A DNA stretch of 7,384 nt, from positions 1 through 7,384 of the forward strand of contig URGJ01000035.1 of assembly GCA_900547445.1 (NCBI GenBank), read 5' to 3'. Each line of letters begins with the position of its first letter. Positions within the stretch are counted from its first letter, which is position 1. Shown piece after piece: positions 7,241 through 7,384 of the stretch. The notes beneath the pieces were generated by a model. It saw only the letters and a list, made by a program, of their open reading frames with translations, did no database searches and was not told where the DNA came from. The position numbers and the translations under genes are program-made. Source of the DNA: an uncultured Oscillospiraceae bacterium (GTDB lineage: Bacteria > Bacillota > Clostridia > Oscillospirales > Acutalibacteraceae).

Positions 7241-7270
7241 ATCATTGCGTTTTCTATTCAATTTTCAGTT

Positions 7271-7299
7271 ATTATATCACCGTTTCAAAAATTTGTCAA
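7271..7299 (-). promoter_or_regulatory. Consensus sigma-A (sigma-70 type) promoter of the ilv operon
   Basis: The -35 box TTGACA (7299-7294) and -10 box TATAAT (7276-7271) both match consensus exactly, with a 17-base spacer. The start of transcription is expected near 7264, giving a leader of about 335 bases before ilvB. Such a strong promoter fits a gene set controlled mainly after initiation, by the T-box. Confidence 0.92.
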
Positions 7300-7304
7300 C
7301 ACCT

Positions 7305-7333
7305 AACAGCAAAAAGTTTTAAAATTCGCTGTT
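7305..7333 (-). repeat. Imperfect inverted repeat just upstream of the promoter
   Basis: AACAGC (7333-7328) and GCTGTT (7310-7305) are perfect inverted arms around an AT-rich centre, and pairing can extend inward by about three more positions with one G-U. It ends 5 bases before the -35 box. No T-run follows on either strand, so it does not look like a terminator. It could be an operator or activator site, or chance in AT-rich DNA. Confidence 0.4.
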
Positions 7334-7384
7334 GGTTTGTCAATGATGTGTTACAAAATTAGAAAACTTCGCCGTTAATAAGAA

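Larger units (their letters stand above)
6955..7264 (-). promoter_or_regulatory. T-box riboswitch leader, leucine specifier, controlling the ilv operon
   Basis: The leader RNA senses uncharged tRNA and controls termination ahead of ilvB. Elements paired by eye, in transcript order: the specifier-loop helix GCGG/CCGC with AGTA opposite GAA; the upper Stem I helix GGTGTTT (7229-7223) with AAATGCC (7173-7167); the distal hairpin ATGCC/GGCAT with loop GGTTGGTGAAA (7197-7187) and a flanking AGAGAGA; Stem II CTGC (7148-7145)/GCAG (7122-7119); the IIA/B pseudoknot, where stem ACGG/CCGT holds loop AACTC (7113-7109) that pairs with GAGTT (7100-7096); an extra hairpin (7094-7078); GC-rich Stem III, CGCCGTTCC (7072-7064) with GGGGCGGTG (7058-7050); then the antiterminator and terminator. 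The 5' end (about 7264) is estimated from the promoter. This resembles the leucine-specific T-box of the Bacillus subtilis ilv-leu operon. Confidence 0.95.

Noticed and set aside
7338..7343. Second TTGACA on the minus strand, 44 bases upstream of the main -35 box
   Set aside because: No acceptable -10 box follows at a 16-18 base spacing, so it is not supported as a promoter.
7159..7362. A 67-codon plus-strand frame across the leader and promoter
   Set aside because: It runs antisense through the T-box Stem I and the promoter, whose structure fully explains this sequence.
1..7384. Mobile elements, CRISPR arrays, tRNA or rRNA genes
   Set aside because: No terminal repeats with transposase, no regularly spaced repeats and no tRNA-like cloverleaf or rRNA stretch were seen; the window is an ordinary biosynthetic operon.

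Overview
The window is one long operon on the minus strand for branched-chain amino acid synthesis, read from right to left: promoter, T-box leader, ilvB, ilvN, ilvC, ilvD, an AAA+ ATPase of the DUF815 type, and a threonine dehydratase (ilvA-like) that runs off the left edge. All six genes are tightly packed. ilvB and ilvN overlap by 4 bases, and the other gaps are 38, 15, 10 and 10 bases. I see no internal terminator or promoter and no convincing gene on the plus strand.

The organism is most likely an anaerobic member of the Clostridia (Firmicutes), perhaps a gut Ruminococcaceae/Oscillospiraceae or Lachnospiraceae relative. The evidence is a transcriptional T-box riboswitch with an intrinsic terminator, strong AGGAGG-type ribosome binding sites, a perfect sigma-A-type promoter, and protein sequences that resemble clostridial versions of IlvC, IlvB and DUF815. 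This is recognition from memory, not a database search.

Right end (6930-7384): the only stretch over 300 bases without a gene. It holds a consensus promoter (TTGACA, 17 bases, TATAAT), then a leader of about 335 bases that folds as a full T-box. I can pair by eye the specifier loop with a CUC (leucine) codon, the Stem I distal loop, Stem II, a Stem IIA/B pseudoknot, a GC-rich Stem III, the antiterminator with its UGGU tRNA-binding bulge, and the competing terminator. Upstream of the -35 box is a 29-base imperfect inverted repeat. I see nothing else supportable in 7334-7384.

Centre (2003-6929): ilvB/ilvN encode the catalytic and regulatory subunits of acetohydroxyacid synthase, ilvC ketol-acid reductoisomerase and ilvD dihydroxy-acid dehydratase. 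Together they convert pyruvate, or pyruvate plus 2-oxobutanoate, to the 2-keto acids that precede valine/leucine and isoleucine. Left end (1-797): the threonine dehydratase would supply the 2-oxobutanoate needed for isoleucine. So the operon holds the shared pathway plus the isoleucine entry step, under a switch that appears to read uncharged leucine tRNA.

The one unexplained member is the 394-residue AAA+ ATPase at 808-1992. It sits between two metabolic genes with 10-base gaps on each side and ribosome binding sites overlapping the preceding stop codons. It is the best candidate here for something not yet described.
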